Shown here in pieces: positions 22,082 through 31,961 of a DNA stretch of 64,000 nucleotides. Origin of the DNA: Agelas oroides (lineage: Eukaryota > Porifera > Demospongiae > Agelasida > Agelasidae); the NCBI GenBank assembly GCA_949130485.1, contig OX422190.1, forward strand, positions 10,297,840 through 10,361,839. The letters are read 5' to 3'. Both the position numbers and the translations under genes were made by a program. Under the pieces are notes generated by a model. That model was not told the DNA's origin, searched no databases, and saw only the letters and a program-made list of their open reading frames with translations. The stretch's first letter is position 1, and each line of letters opens with the position of its first letter.

Positions 22082-22372
22082 GGTCCACTCTACGTCTCAG
22101 ACAACTTCTCCGGTTCAGGCAAAGCGATATGTTTGAATGTGCGCGGGAAAGGGCAACTAAATATAGTCTTGTGTACGTGTGTACAGCTACAGTAGTCAAC
22201 GCGGCAGCACCCGGGGCGCGCGTGGACACTTGGCGCGCTCTTAGCGCGGCAACGTATCTATCCATTTATCCGAAGGTTCCGAAACATTGAAGGAACAAGT
22301 ACAATAGCAGTTGTCGAGGCCCCGGAGGTGTGATCAATTCAACAGCTGGAGGTGGATGCTACCGCGTGGGTC
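22082..22372. promoter_or_regulatory. Divergent promoter region, RNF212-like / RER1
   Basis: The 291 bp between the two start codons is locally rich in CpG (GGGGCGCGCGTGG, TTGGCGCGCTC, TTAGCGCGG at about 22212-22250), unlike the surrounding sequence. No TATA box at a fixed distance is convincing. The region must hold both transcription starts unless further 5' exons exist. Confidence 0.6.
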
Positions 22373-25300
22373 ATGGAAGGTTAGAACGAAGAGCACTTAG
22401 GGGGGAAAACCAGATATGGCGAGTGTAAGACTTATGGCGCACCGTTAGCCTGCCAGGTCACAGTATGTGGGAGCCCATAACATGCAGCAAGCTATATCTC
22501 GAAGGTCCTGTGTGCTATAGCGTTATTCTGTCCTTCCTCTAGCATCAGTCGAGTCAGAGAGCCGCACTCCTACACCATGGATGAGATTGAAGGCGGTAAG
22601 CATGGTCACTCGGATGCTCAGTGTTGGAGTGAATGAGTGTACTGTCTCCCCTCCAGCGCTATCAAAAGTTACTGGACGATGTAGTCCCGTACAAACTTCC
22701 GAGGTGGATATTTGTCTTCTTGCTGCTGGTGGTGTATGCTGTGAGGGTGACGCTACTTCAGGGCTGGTACATTGTGACCTACGCACTTGCCATCTACATA
22801 CTCAACATCTTCATAGCCTTCATCTCACCCAAGTTTGAGCCACTGGCAGAAGAGGATGAGATAGGTAGGTAGGCACTGTACACTGCACTTGTGTGACAGT
22901 ACTAGACTAGAGGGATAGGTGGGTAGGTGGGCACTGTACACTGCACTTGTGTGACAATACTAGACTAGAGGGATAGGTGGGTAGGTGGGCGCTGTACACT
23001 GCACTTGTGTGACAGTACTAGACTAGAGGGATAGGTGGGTAGGTGGACACTGTACACTGCACTTGTGTGACAATACTAGACTAGAGGGATAGGTGGGTAG
23101 GTGGGCACTGTACACTACACTTGTGTGACAATACTAGACTAGAGGGATAGGTGGGTAGGTGGGCACTGTACACTGCACTTGTGTGACAATACTAAACTAG
23201 AGGGATAGGTGGGTAGGTGGACACTGTACACTGCACTTGTGTGACAATACTAAACTAGAGGGATAGGTGGGTAGGTGGGCACTGTACACTGCACTTGTGT
23301 GACAATACTAAACTAGAGGGTTAGGTGGGTAGGTGGGCACTGTACACTACACTTGTGTGACAATACTAAACTAGAGGGATAGGTGGGTAGGTGGGCACTG
23401 TACACTGCACTTGTGTGACAATACTAGACTAGAGGGATAGGTGGGTAGGTGGGCACTGTACACTGCACTTGTGTGACAATACTAAACTAGAGGGATAGGT
23501 GGGTAGGTGGGCACTGTACACTGCACTTGTGTGACAATACTAAACTAGAGGGATAGGTGGGTAGGTGGGCACTGTACACTGCACTTGTGTGACAATACTA
23601 GACTAGAGGGATAGGTGGGTAGGTGGGCACTGTACACTGCACTTGTGTGACAATACTAAACTAGAGGGATAGGTGGGTAGGTGGGCACTGTACACTGCAC
23701 TTGTGTGACAATACTAAACTAGAGGGATAGGTGGGTAGGTAGGCACTGTACACTGCACTTGTGTGACAGTACTAAACTAGAGGGATAGGTGGGTAGGTGG
23801 GCACTGTACACTGCACTTGTGTGACAGTACTAAACTAGAGGGATAGGTGGGTAGGTGGGCACTGTACACTGCACTTGTGTGACAATACTAAACTAGAGGG
23901 ATAGGTGGGTAGGTGGACACTGTACACTGCACTTGTGTGACAATACTAAACTAGAGGGATAGGTGGGTAGGTGGGCACTGTACACTGCACTTGTGTGACA
24001 ATACTAAACTAGAGGGATAGGTGGGTAGGTGGGCACTGTACGCTGCACTTGTGTGACAATACTAAACTAGAGGGATAGGTGGGTAGGTGGGCAATCCTCT
24101 CATATAGAGTACACATGGAAGATTGTGAGGGCTGGTGGTTGTCTGGTTGTCGTAGCTCAGTGGCAGAGCACTGGCTGCACAAGCCAGGTGTCCTGGGTTC
24201 GATTCCCAGTGACTGCCGGCCTTTTTACTTTCCTGTATTTTTTCCTTAACTTGCAAAGACTATATATAATGTTAGCATAGCCTCGTTCCCAGGCGCGGAG
24301 GAGGGGAGGAGAAAGAGCGCCTGGTATACACTGTACGTGTACGTACGTATGCTGGTGACATCATAAAATCGCCGCTGTTCGAGTGAGTTTTATATCGCAC
24401 TGCTTCTGGTAGCTAGGTACCTTGAGATGAAGCTCAAGAAAGAACAGGTTCCCTCCAATGAGTGTGTTTACCAAGGAAACATACCTTTCTGCCGTTATCC
24501 ACCATTTTCAGTAAGCAAGGACCCCCCTTCCTTCTATTGTCCACAAGCAAATCACAAACTGGACAGTGGGAAAGCCTGGGAATGTGGGTAAGGTATCTTA
24601 GCAGATTCAAAGAGTCCATGCATGCATCCACCCAGACAGTGGTAACTGTTCATTCCTCTCTTCTCCAACTGTGTACAGATGATGGGCCTCGACTTCCCAC
24701 ACATGCTAATGAAGAATTCAAACCCTTCATCAGAAGATTGCCAGAGTTCAAGTTCTGGTAAGCACAGAATTTAGACAGCATTATTTGCATGATTGCACTT
24801 AGCCCACCTACTGTGGTTATAACCTAGCAACAGGGGAGGTTGCACCACTTAAAGTTGGCCAGACCCTCATCTCATGCCTCTCCTCCTCCTCCTCAGGCTG
24901 GCTATGACACGAGCAATACTCATTGCTCTTTTCTGCACCTGTTTTTCGCTCTTCAACATTCCTGTCTTCTGGCCCATCCTGGTGCTCTACTTCATCATCC
25001 TGTTTGTCATCACAATGAAGAGGCAGATCCTGGTAAGGTGCAGGGCAGGGGTACCCCACTGACCCAAGAGTGTAGTGGTGTATGCTACCAGATACTCATT
25101 GTTGCTCATAGCGCTACTTTCTATGGCTCATTGGTAAACTGCAGTCAATTCTTTAGTACACATTCCATTCCTGCACCATATGCTATGTTTTTCCCAGTTC
25201 TCAGTCCAATTTTGGTTACAGTTTGTTTGTTATGAAACAAACACACAGACTCGGTGCAGTTTGTTCAGCTGTCTTGTTACCTTACATGAATCTAACCTTG

Positions 25301-25457
25301 GTGTTACTGTAAAGAACAAGCACTATATCTAACCCTCTGTCTGTAAGCTAACCTCTCCCTTCCCTAGCACATGGTCCGATACAGGTATCTCCCATTCTCA
25401 CACGGCAAGAGACGGTACAAGGGAAAGGAAGAGTCCAGTAAAACTGTACCGCAGTAG
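22373..25457 (+). CDS. RER1: RER1, Golgi-to-ER retrieval receptor
   Basis: Membrane protein of the early Golgi that retrieves ER proteins and unassembled complex subunits through COPI. Exons 22373-22379, 22543-22595, 22657-22864, 24679-24757, 24897-25032, 25368-25457 give 190 residues (human 196) with consistent phases. Exon 1 codes only MEA minus one base: ATGGAAG before a GTTAGA donor. Diagnostic stretches are [20 protein letters not shown], the [14 protein letters not shown] block, [20 protein letters not shown] and the basic C-terminus [17 protein letters not shown]. Four hydrophobic segments lie at about residues 37-57, 60-82, 117-135 and 137-155, as in the family. Intron 3 (1.8 kb) is filled by a 58-bp minisatellite and a tRNA-like element. 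The first exon is the weakest part of the model. Confidence 0.95.
22865..24093 (+). repeat. 58-bp minisatellite in RER1 intron 3, about 21 units
   Basis: Units read GGGATAGGTGGGTAGGTGGG, then CACTGTACACTGCACTTGTG, then TGACAATACTAAACTAGA, with under 5% variation. The array begins directly at the exon 3 donor, whose sequence GATAG|GTAGGTAGG is itself the start of unit 1. There are no unique spacers, so it is not a CRISPR-like array. Confidence 0.97.
24146..24217 (+). tRNA. tRNA-like gene/pseudogene, probable SINE head
   Basis: Clear A box (TAGCTCAGTGGCAGAGC) and B box (GGGTTCGATTCCC), with D stem GCTC/GAGC, anticodon stem CTGGC/GCCAG, T stem CTGGG/CCCAG and a mostly paired acceptor (GTTGTCG against TGACTGC). 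The anticodon loop is TGCACAA. Position 33 is G rather than the near-invariant T, which argues against a working tRNA; by position the anticodon would be CAC (Val). TTTTT follows at 24222, suitable as a pol III terminator. A tRNA-derived SINE is the likeliest reading. Confidence 0.5.
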
Positions 25458-26716
25458 CCAATTCTATTGTGTAGGAATTATTATTATTTTATGTAACCAT
25501 AACATTCATTAATGAAGATCATTGCTTTCTAAAAAATCACCAGCGTATGTCCCATGTCAAAAGATCCCACGTCACGTCCTGTATCGCTTAGTCTCCAATC
25601 TCTCAATAACTATTGCTGACATAAAACATCATGTGACCACATTGCTTTTGATGGCAACAGCTAGCGCAAACTGTCAAAAGGGTGGTTTAATCCACAATAC
25701 AAGGTACACATGCATGTACAACTTAGGTTATAAGCCAAATCATACAGACACGAAATGTTACAGCCAAGAAATTATACCTAAACAAAAGAAAAGTACGTTC
25801 CTTGCTGACTAACCAACTGTGTTCATAACCAACTGTGTTCATAACCAACTGTGTTCATAACCAACTGTGTTCATAACCAACTGTGTTCATAACCAACTGT
25901 GTTCATAACCAACTAGTTGTGCTCTCCCATAATCTCTTTTAGTGCCTTTCACTGCTTCAGCTCAAAACAGATCGTCCCTGGATGAAAAGTTAGGGCAATA
26001 CATGCCATAGCTTGTTGGACGTCAACGAGAGATGGCGCACATTATAGGGGCTTTGATCGAAAGAAGAGTCGGGCATTTGATTACCTCCTACTGGCTGCGG
26101 AATGGACTCATTCCGCGGACTCACTGGAAGTGAAAGTATGCTTTGATCTCATGCCAAAATGACCACTTCGCATAGCACCGGCTGGCTCGCGAGACTTAGT
26201 CCATAAAACATATTCCGAATTTCTGCCGATTTCATCCCAAATTTCTTCCTGCTAAAATGTAAACTTGGTTGATGACCATTTAGACTTGTGTCACTTGTAT
26301 TGTGTGCATGCAGGCAGTGGAGCAAAGAGACTGCAGTGATCATACATAGCTAAAGATTCATACATGAAGATGCATGCATGAAGTAAGGAGGTTCAAAGGT
26401 TTAATCGAAAAGCCCACAGCTAGGGGAGTACGAGGTATAAAGTATACATATGAAAAGGTAGCCACACTAGCTCAACATGCAGGCAAAATGAATTACAGAA
26501 CTTAGCAAGGAAGTCCATTTGCAAGCAAAAGTTCAAAAGTTTAATTTTGCACTGACCCAGAGGGTATGGCATAATATATAATCACAACAATCACAGTCAC
26601 AAAAAGTTCCAGGTTGATCCAGGTAACAAGTCGCTCTTTCCACCAACCACCAGTCTGGTCGTCGGCAACGCACACCAGAGAGGCTACCCATCCCACCGTG
26701 GAAGAGGTTAGGTCAC
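25458..26716. other. Intergenic, RER1 to Nudix gene
   Basis: 3' ends of two convergent genes. It contains a 16-bp tandem repeat (25811-25914). I see no coding exon in the rest, which is AT-rich and has only short open frames without recognisable motifs. Confidence 0.6.
25811..25914 (+). repeat. 16-bp tandem repeat, about 6.5 units
   Basis: AACCAACTGTGTTCAT repeated with no visible variation before passing into AACCAACTAGTTG. Confidence 0.97.
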
Positions 26717-28974
26717 TCAATTCGCAAGTGCTTTCGCTCTTGTGTAGTTAGGGAGGAGGTGGGATAGGGTGAGGTCCATCATAACGGCTGTGAGCCCCCA
26801 GATCCTGTGTGGCCTGCCCAGGAATACTGGCATGCGCCCCAGCCATGGCCGGAAGCAGGTGTACCTCTGGTGAGCAGGGTCCACAAGGTGCCGTAATGGG
26901 AGAGGGAAAACCTGGGACACCTGCACAGACAGGAAGTGATTGCAGTTGGTTGTGAGCTTCACTTAGACAACTTGATGCACTACTTGACCTGCCCTCTCCA
27001 TATGTAGACACTTGCTTAATACCCTTGTTCCCATGCCTCTCCTGTTTTTGGTCTTTGGTTTGCATTCAGTATAATAGGCGAAAGCAGAATAACAGGGGAA
27101 GGCCTGGGAATGAGGCTACTTGGTTAACATGCTTATAGTCAAGTGGAGGGAGCCCTACAGCGACTGGCTTACTTAGTTTTTGGGATTCAGCAGATCGTAT
27201 TAGTAGAGGGTTGTAGTCCGAACTTGCCGCAGATAACTTGGGACAACAGTTCGACCTGGACACCTGAAGAAGACCACATTGGTCAAAACATTGTGTGTAA
27301 TAAATTTTGTCCCAAGATAGTAGCGGCAGGTTTGAACTCCAACCCACTGCAATGTTCTGCCAAGAAAAAGTGTTGTACAGAGGTTTAGTAAACTGGTGCC
27401 TACTGTGGTTAGGAATTGGCCTTAGCACCTTCTGTGAACGATTGATCAATGTTCAGTAAAGGTCACGGGTTTGATAAACATTGCTTAAAAAACGGAGTTT
27501 TGACACAACACCCCACAAATGACAACTGAGAGGCTTCATTCCTGGTATTGCACTAATTGGATCAACCCAAAATTAATTAGAGGCAGCTTGTGCTAAGTTG
27601 GATCCACCCATAAATTCTTGGGCTAGATTGGATCATGTGAAAAAATAGTACCTTCTATGGGCAGAATATAGTCTGGGAATGAGACTAGCACCTTCTATGG
27701 GCAGAATATAGTCTGGGAATGAGACTAGCACCTTCTGTGGGTAGAGTATAGTCTGGGAATGAGACTAGCACCTTCTATGGGCAGAGTATAGTCTGGGAAT
27801 GAGACTAGCACCTTCTGTGGGCAGAGTATAGTCTGGGAATGAGACTAGCACCTTCTGTGGGGGAATATAGTCTGGGAATGAGACTAGCACCTTCTGTGGG
27901 GGAATATAGTCTGGGAATGAGACTAGCACCTTCTATGGGCAGAGTATAGTCTGGGAATGAGACTAGGCTTTTATGAGCCACACATATTGCTGTTGGTAGC
28001 TCCATTAAACTACGAGCAATGAAACTCACACACCTACCTCAGAGCCGTTTGGTCTGAGGGTACTGAGTTCCAGGCCATGCAGACAGCCAATCACAGGAGT
28101 GATCATTGTCGAGCGAACCTGCAGCAAAGGGAGATCAGAGGTCAGGTAGACTGGGAATACAGTAGGTCAGAGTTACTGGAGAGAGAAGCCACCCAAGATG
28201 TGCAGGAACAGGTAGTGATGTACACTGGGCCATTCCATTTTAGTCATACACCCCCATTTATGCAGCACCTTCGATAATTCACTTCCTAGTGGCCAGCTTG
28301 GATACATGTTCAAGGCCACAGGGATATTAGTGGTGGGATTCCCGGACTTACTCGGTCAGGTAATCTTGGGAGCTTGCCCCACACGGCAACCTTACTCGGG
28401 GGAATCCCCAGTTCCTCTTTTGCCTCACGGAGTGCAGTGGTGACCAGAGAGTCATCACTCTCCTCCGACAACCCACCAGGGAAGCTATCAGGCAAAGATG
28501 GAGACATAACCAGCTGGCAGCCACACATACAGACCTATATGCAAGTTGCTTCACAAAAGTAGGAGAGTAGTATAAAAGGCCACTGCCCATTTTAGTATCC
28601 ATTTCTCAAGTCAAGCAAGTTGCAAAGGTCTGTCCAGTTTCAGTGCTCTATTATCTATGGTCCAGTGCACGATAGGACGATAGATGCAGACTCTACCGGC
28701 AAGCCTAGACAGTACTCTATTGAGGCACTGTACCTTACTTGGTTTCGGTGGCGGGACATGTGCCGGGAGCGGAGGGTGAACAAGACGGAAGGGCCTGTTT
28801 CCTCGGCTGTTACCAGCGGTACCAGCACCGTAGCCTGCGAGACTACGTAGCGCTTCCCTCTCCCTCACTGGTCCACTTCTGAGGGGTGGCACCAAGAATA
28901 CTGGCTACTCGATCTCTGTTGCAGCGATCAAGAATGCTCGTCAACGCATCATCGTCAGCGGCACTGCTCTCCAT
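26717..28974 (-). CDS. NUDT7/NUDT8-like Nudix hydrolase (CoA diphosphatase type), first exon interrupted
   Basis: Hydrolyses CoA or its derivatives in peroxisomes or mitochondria, by family. Minus-strand exons 28974-28739, 28513-28352, 28118-28038, 26920-26717. Exon 1 holds MESSAADDDALTSILDRCNR and, after the break, TVLVPLVTAEETGPSVLFTL and RSRHMSRH. Exon 2 holds the Nudix box FPGGLSE...TALREAKEELG. Exon 3 has the family's TPVIGCLHG and LRPNGSE. Exon 4 has FPLPLRHL and GRPHRIWGLTAVMM and ends at TGA. Exons 2-4 are phase 0. Exon 1 is 236 bp; subtracting a 17-bp insertion (28835-28851), where CGTAGC is duplicated around CTGCGAGACTA, leaves 219 bp, exactly 73 codons in phase. As it stands the insertion brings an in-frame TAG. 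Expected length without it is 221 residues, close to human NUDT8. Probably a disrupted allele. The gene shares an 84-bp promoter with the YIPF gene. Confidence 0.85.
27645..27965 (+). repeat. 40-bp tandem repeat in Nudix intron 3, about 8 units
   Basis: Units read TAGTCTGGGAATGAGACTAG, then CACCTTCTATGGGCAGAATA, with 38-40 bp spacing. Each unit contains the inverted pair TAGTCT/AGACTA, resembling the ends of the hairpin elements at 34518 and 34927. Confidence 0.95.
28835..28851 (-). mobile_element. 17-bp footprint-like insertion in Nudix exon 1
   Basis: On the plus strand CGTAGC CTGCGAGACTA CGTAGC: an 11-bp core between 6-bp direct repeats. The core matches the end of the hairpin elements (…GCGAGACTA at 34556-34564 and 34991-34999). 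Confidence 0.55.
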
Positions 28975-29058
28975 CGCTTCCGAGCCTTGGACCTGCGGCC
29001 ACGCCCACTTTGTTTATTGGTGTGTACTAATTAGAATCGCGACTTACGCATGCTTGCG
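28975..29058. promoter_or_regulatory. 84-bp divergent promoter, Nudix / YIPF
   Basis: Only 84 bp separate the two ATGs. Visible elements are GGCCACGCCCAC (GC/CACCC-type box) and TTTATTGGTG (an inverted CCAAT box), about 28998-29025. Both 5' UTRs must be very short or overlap. Confidence 0.65.
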
Positions 29059-31579
29059 ATGGCCGAGGAGAAGTACGGAGCTATCACCATGGAGGTATGG
29101 CTGTGTGCTGTGAATCGTCCGGAACGTTTTCGGACAGTGAACACTCTGCTGTAGTTAGTGTGGGGATGTGTAAGATGGTGGGTATTAGGGGTCGCACCAT
29201 ATTGTGTGTTCTTGCAGGCTGACTCAGGGTCAGAGTTTGCTTTTCAAGGTACATAAGTGTGTTTACCAGTCTCACATGACGTGTTTACTGACATGATAAC
29301 TTAACACTTCATGTGTTGTGATAACCTTTGTCATGAGACTGAATGGTTCTCTTCCAAGACTTCCACAGTGAGCCTGGGATCTTTGGAGAGGGACAGATTG
29401 AGCCACATCAAGCTCAAGGTAGGTTACATTCCTCTCTGGCAGATGTGTTGCTAGGACATTTGACGTGTCATATCTTGCACACTGGTCTTGCAACCTCATC
29501 CATGATTGTGCATGTTGCTCCTGGTTTGGTCTCCTCCCAACCCCTCCTCTGCAATGCGTGTTGCTCCTGGTTCATGGTGGGTGGGTTCATGCCGGCTTGA
29601 TTCATGCTGGCTTGATTCATGCTGGCTTGGTTCATGCCGGCTTGATTCATGCTGGCTTAGCTTGGTCCATGCCGGCTTGGTTCATGCTGGCTTGGCTTGG
29701 TCCATGCCGGCTTGGTTCATGCTGGCTTGGTTCATGCCGGGTTGGTTCATGCTTGGTTGGTTAATGCTGGCTTGGTTCATGCTGGCTTGGTTCATGCTGG
29801 GTTGGTTCATGCCGGGTGTATGTGAGGCGACAAAGCGCTTAGCCCTGTCCTTGTGATGTCACACATCTCATTTTGTATGGCACTAGCTTCCAGAGCCTAT
29901 CAGGAGTAGGCCAGTAGTCCCCATGCTCTCAATCACCTGTGTGTACTATTGCTGTCTCTCTATGCAGACAGCCATGAGGAAAAGGTGAGCACACAAGGTG
30001 GCTCTTCACATGAACTGTTGAGTGAGACGGTTGTCAGTGTGCCTCCTTTCTCTCCAGCCTGCTCAGCCTCATTTGACCAGCTCATGGCTCTCTCTCCTCA
30101 CCTTGGAATACTACCAGGGCTTCTTTGATGTCACAACTGCCCAGGTACACCTCCCCCTGACTAGCCCAACAGCCAACTAGTGTCTCGAACCTCTCATTGC
30201 GCAGGTGGCACAGCGGTTGTTGGCTGGGATGGTACCACTGAGGTACAATCTTGCAGAAGTGATCCACCCAAACCCTGACCTCTATGGACCAATCTGGCTC
30301 TGCATGACCCTCATCTTCTCCACTGCCATCAGTGGAAACATTGTCAAAGTGTTTGAGTGAGTGTCACATGTGCTTGAGTGTTCCCCTTGGCATGTGTAGC
30401 ATACATACACCACACAAAGGAAGGTGCAACCATGTGTCCACTGGGATTAGTACACCAGTCTACCAATAACTCAATTTACAAATGTGGTTTTGCAAGGCCA
30501 ACCTGCCAGCCTTCTGTGTACACAACACTTGCACAATCTTGATAGTCCATATTGGAAGGAGTGGGAGTGAAAAACATTTCCTGACAAGATGTGTGTGTGT
30601 GTGTGTGCACCTTCTCCACACAGAGACCAGAGTTCTTGGGAATTTCATTTTCATGAGGTGATTGTCCTGGGATGTGCTCTGTATGTCTATACCTGGCTGG
30701 TGCCGGTCGTCCTGTCTAGCCTGCTGTGGTGGAGGGGCAGTCAGAACCGCTTCTCCCTGCTGGAGCTACTCTCCATCTATGGCTATAGCATCAGCATTTT
30801 CATCCCCATCACGGTACATATTGCTAGTGGAGAAAGGGAGGGAGAGAGGGAGGGAGGGAGAGGGGGAGGAGCCTAACCCAAAAGGTATTACATGTATCCC
30901 TTTAGATGCTATGGGTGATCAACAGTGATATGTTACGTTGGGCCTTGCTAGGTGTCGGAACAGCCCTTTCAGGTACGTGACCCTCATTTCCAGGAGCCTG
31001 GACAACTTAAAAACGGTAGCTAGGTACCCCTGCATGCTAATGGTGACATGTTTCTTTCACAGGAGCTGTGCTAGTGCTTGCTGTGTGGAAACCGTTCAAA
31101 TCTGAGAACAAAAAAGTATTTGATTTTGGCAAAACATTTTATTAGCATGTCCGTAACCAGCTGTTTCCATTCCCCTCCCCCCTTCCCTGCTCCCACACCA
31201 AACTCAGCTGGCTGTTGCTTGTCTGGTGACAGTGTTCCTGATGCATGCTGGGCTGGCTGTGGGCTTCAAGGTAGAGATCACCCTGTCTCACATTAACTCT
31301 ATCCCTGTCTCTGATTATGTGTTAAATAAAGAGATGGTCTCTAGCTTGACTGCTAGTTACAGTGGTCCTAACCCTTGTCTTGTATAGTTCTACTACTTCA
31401 GTTCCACTCTGGCTCCCCAAGACTCCACCCTTCCCACACCTGCTGTCTCTGAGCACAATAGTACGAGCTATTCAGTGCATACTGCAAGACCTTCACTGGC
31501 AGGGTATTCATCACCCACAGTGGGACTTTCACCAGTGGGACACTCAGCTGAATACCAAGTTACCAACACCTTCGTTTAA
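29059..31579 (+). CDS. YIPF1/YIPF2-like Yip1-domain membrane protein
   Basis: Multi-pass Golgi protein of the Yip1 family, which binds Rab GTPases. Eleven exons: 29059-29094, 29218-29248, 29359-29418, 29968-29984, 30058-30144, 30205-30356, 30624-30813, 30906-30972, 31063-31115, 31208-31270, 31388-31579. All phases agree: 315 residues, matching human YIPF1 (306) and YIPF2 (316). The cytosolic N-terminus is acidic. LTLEYYQGFFDVTTAQ and NPDLYGPIWLC are hallmark motifs, followed by five hydrophobic segments (FSTAISGN; YVYTWLVPVVL; YGYSISIFIPIT; LLGVGTALSGAVLVLAVW; VACLVTVFLMHAGLAVGF) and a Ser/Thr-rich tail. The intron before 29968 contains a 15-bp minisatellite. The micro-exon of 17 bp is supported by phase only. 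Confidence 0.93.
29584..29817 (+). repeat. 15-bp minisatellite in YIPF intron 3
   Basis: About 15 units of TTCATGCTGGCTTGG and variants, with occasional 20-bp units (GCTTAGCTTGGTCCATGCCG). Confidence 0.95.
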
Positions 31580-31961
31580 GTAGCAAATTTCTTGTATGTA
31601 CAAACAAATGAATGTACAGCACAACATGCATTGTCACATTTTAACAAACTGGTGTTCCACTTCCAAACTACTGACTGGTTGTTGGCCATCTTCATCATAG
31701 TCACTCCTGGACGTGGACTGTATGGTTAATTGCATGCTAAGTATACTTCTGTGTACCTGTGGCTTGTGTAGCACATCCTTCTGGCTGGTATCCTCTTTTG
31801 CTTTGTGGACATTTTTGAGCACAATAGTCTAAATGATTTCATGCATATGTGGTTATTGTATGCTATATGCACGCTATGAATTAGATAGGCTGATCCTGTA
31901 AGGTCAGCAAGTCATGGCATTGTACTGACTCATGGGTGACGTTCTCTCTCTCTCTCGTCAG

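Noticed and set aside
22865-24093. Regular repeats that could be taken for a CRISPR array
   Set aside because: Units are contiguous 58-bp tandem copies without unique spacers, inside an intron of an animal gene.
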